DNA from: Candidatus Thorarchaeota archaeon
GTDB lineage: Archaea > Asgardarchaeota > Thorarchaeia > Thorarchaeales > Thorarchaeaceae
DNA length: 7,099 bases
Direction: 5' to 3'
Assembly (NCBI GenBank): GCA_029856425.1
Contig: JAHQWZ010000092.1
Span: 1 to 7,099 of the forward strand
Below the pieces are notes generated by a model. The model saw only the letters and a program-made list of their open reading frames with translations, was not told the origin of the DNA and did not search any database. Within the stretch, counting starts at the first letter, position 1. Each line of letters starts with the position of its first letter. Below, in pieces: positions 5,678 to 7,099 of this stretch. Both the position numbers and the translations under genes were made by a program.

Positions 5678-6136
5678 ATGAGCTTCGAAATAGCGGCAGA
5701 GCCCCGCGTGAAGTCACCTGGTAAGGGCCAACCCCGTAGGGGTCGAGGATTCAGTATTAATGAAACGGAACAGGCTGGACTCGCGATCGAAGAAGCGCGT
5801 CGCATGGGGCTCATTATAGATGTCAGACGAAAGACCACACATGAAGAGAATGTGAAGATACTTAAGCAGCACATCAAAGATCTGGATGATCTTGTTGCCG
5901 AGCTGACTAAAACGGAAATCGCTGAGTCAAAGCCTACAAAGAAGGATGACAAGGTTGTTGCAGAGCTTGTATCTCTCAGACCTGTCAAGAAGGATGAGGC
6001 TGAACAATTGGTGGCAGCTGGCATTAAGTCGATCGCTGATTTGGCTTATTGTGATATCGATAAGGTGGCCAAGAAGACTGGTATCAAAGAAGATCGAATC
6101 ACAGCTATGGTGAAGGCCGCGCTGAAGAAGGTCTGA
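5678..6136 (+). CDS. rpl13e: Large-subunit ribosomal protein eL13 with C-terminal helix-hairpin-helix domain
   Basis: Residues 10-65 match ribosomal protein eL13 (L13e), a 23S rRNA-binding protein of eukaryotes and some archaea: a basic stretch (RVKSPGKGQPRRGRGFSINE, 10-29), the helix EQAGLAIEEARRMGLIIDVR (31-50), and RRKTTHEENVKILKQHI (50-66). GRGFS, AGL and the RRK..HEEN block are the family's strongest features. A charged linker (about 70-93) leads to a second region at 94-150: VAELVSLRPVKKDEAEQLVA, then AGIKSIADLAYCDIDKVAKK and TGIKEDRITAMVKAALKK. This has the A-G-I-x-S-I-x-D-L-A and T-G-I pattern of a helix-hairpin-helix domain, which usually binds nucleic acid. As I recall, short archaeal eL13 proteins end soon after the first region, so the tail looks like an addition. 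The PfkB kinase gene follows within about 20-30 bases, so co-transcription is likely. Confidence 0.87.
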   Translation: MSFEIAAEPRVKSPGKGQPRRGRGFSINETEQAGLAIEEARRMGLIIDVRRKTTHEENVKILKQHIKDLDDLVAELTKTEIAESKPTKKDDKVVAELVSLRPVKKDEAEQLVAAGIKSIADLAYCDIDKVAKKTGIKEDRITAMVKAALKKV

Positions 6137-6154
6137 TATCGGTTCAGTTCTCTA

Positions 6155-7099
6155 ATGGAGGCGGTAGTGCTGGAGTACGACCGGCTCATCGAAGCTCTTG
6201 AGAATCCAGTCGAAGTAGGGCGACCAGTAATTCTACCGGATTTCTATGTCGACCACTTTGTCATAGCTGGAGGCTTTGAGGAATTCATCGAAGGTCTAAC
6301 AAGACTAGCCAAGCAAGGTGGAGGAAACCTCCTAGGTAATAGACAGTTCCTTCGTCGAGGAGGGAATTCCGTGAATACGGCCTCAGCTCTTCTCACGCTA
6401 GGTCTTGATCCCGTTCTCATTGTAACTACAGACGAGTATGGTTCACAAATACTTCCGACGCTTGTGAGCCCTGACCTTGATCTAAGTCATATTCATACAA
6501 ATGGTAGATTATCTTCAACTGTGTCAATCGAGCTTGAATTCAAGGGAAGACGCGTGAATCTTATGGTGAGTGATAGTGGTTCTGCTGCGGAGTTCTCCTT
6601 CTCAGACCTCACAGAAGCAGACCTATCATCAATACGTGAGAGCAGTCTCGTAGCCTTACTCAACTTGAATCATAATCCCGATGCAGCTCAACTTACAGAA
6701 GACCTGTTTACGATGGTGGGAGAATCATCAAAAGCCCTGAGATTCATGGATGTCGGCGATCCTTCTGGACATTTAGAGATAATAGAACCGCTTGCTAGGA
6801 AGGCATTGGCTGAAGGTCTAGTTGACATAGTAAGTTTGAATGAGAATGAGGCTCGCTGGTTTGCGTGGGCTATTAGTGGAAAGGATAGTCGTTGGGACCA
6901 GCCCTCATCAAAACCTGAGGACTGGTTATCTGCTGCACAATTTTTGTCGACTGAAACTGGAACGAGAATTGATTTACATACTCCGCATTTCGCTGCAACC
7001 ATTGTTGATGACGATCTTACCACGGTTCCTGCATTTGATGCAGTAAGTAGGGTCACTTGTGGCGCTGGAGATTCATGGAATGCAGGAGATATTTATGGC
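6155..7099 (+). CDS. PfkB-family (ribokinase-like) carbohydrate or nucleoside kinase, 3' end cut by window edge
   Basis: An open frame of 315 codons running off the right edge. It carries both ribokinase-family signatures: FLRRGGNSVNTASALLTLG (65-83), and VTCGAGDSWNAGDIYG (300-315) with the catalytic base Asp306 and the anion-hole GAG. The segment VDIVSLNENEARWFAWA (223-239) corresponds to the N-x-x-E region that helps position magnesium. Asp33 in PDFYVDHF is a candidate substrate contact. PfkB enzymes phosphorylate sugars, nucleosides or related alcohols with a nucleotide donor; the substrate cannot be told here. The C-terminal nucleotide-binding helices lie beyond the window. Start: ATG 6155 is the longest reading, 18 bases after the eL13 stop, but has no ribosome site; GTG 6167 has GGAGG (6157-6161) five bases before it and may be the true start, removing four residues. 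It is probably in an operon with eL13. Confidence 0.88.
   Translation, partial: MEAVVLEYDRLIEALENPVEVGRPVILPDFYVDHFVIAGGFEEFIEGLTRLAKQGGGNLLGNRQFLRRGGNSVNTASALLTLGLDPVLIVTTDEYGSQILPTLVSPDLDLSHIHTNGRLSSTVSIELEFKGRRVNLMVSDSGSAAEFSFSDLTEADLSSIRESSLVALLNLNHNPDAAQLTEDLFTMVGESSKALRFMDVGDPSGHLEIIEPLARKALAEGLVDIVSLNENEARWFAWAISGKDSRWDQPSSKPEDWLSAAQFLSTETGTRIDLHTPHFAATIVDDDLTTVPAFDAVSRVTCGAGDSWNAGDIYG

Noticed and set aside
5632..6024. 130-codon minus-strand frame opposite eL13
   Set aside because: Ser/Thr-rich antisense shadow of a gene with firm homology and a Shine-Dalgarno.

Overview
This window looks archaeal. The grounds are a eukaryote/archaea-type ribosomal protein eL13, a PAC2-family proteasome-assembly-chaperone-like protein, TATA-like boxes about 40-46 nt upstream of several starts, and GGTGAT-type ribosome binding sites matching the archaeal 16S tail. 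By eye the base composition is moderate and does not change sharply along the window. eL13 is typical of TACK and Asgard archaea rather than most euryarchaea. A lineage of that kind, possibly a mesophilic Asgard such as Thorarchaeota, is my inference and is not proven by the sequence.

Layout, left to right. (1) A PAC2-family gene on the minus strand, cut at its 3' end by the window edge. (2) A divergent intergenic region of about 150 bp leads into a class I/II PLP aminotransferase on the plus strand. (3) A class I glutamine synthetase on the minus strand runs tail to tail with the aminotransferase; their stop codons share a palindromic CTAG. (4) Upstream of the synthetase, also on the minus strand, is a small unrecognised protein of 103 residues. 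(5) Divergent from that is a DUF72 (YecE-like) TIM-barrel protein on the plus strand, whose last eight residues look like a PCNA-interacting peptide. (6) After a gap of about 230 bp come two small membrane proteins in a tight pair. (7) A ribosomal protein eL13 with an added C-terminal helix-hairpin-helix domain follows. (8) Close behind it is a PfkB-family kinase, cut by the right edge.

The genes are mostly housekeeping: proteostasis, amino-nitrogen metabolism, translation and sugar or nucleoside phosphorylation. There is no tRNA, rRNA, CRISPR array, insertion sequence or phage gene that I can see. The aminotransferase and glutamine synthetase both handle glutamate/glutamine nitrogen, but they lie on opposite strands and so are not an operon. 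The likely co-transcribed sets are the membrane-protein pair and eL13 with the PfkB kinase.

I found no obvious multi-gene novel system. The most interesting signals are the candidate PCNA-binding tail on the DUF72 protein, which would give this uncharacterised family a link to DNA replication or repair in this organism, and the helix-hairpin-helix extension on eL13.
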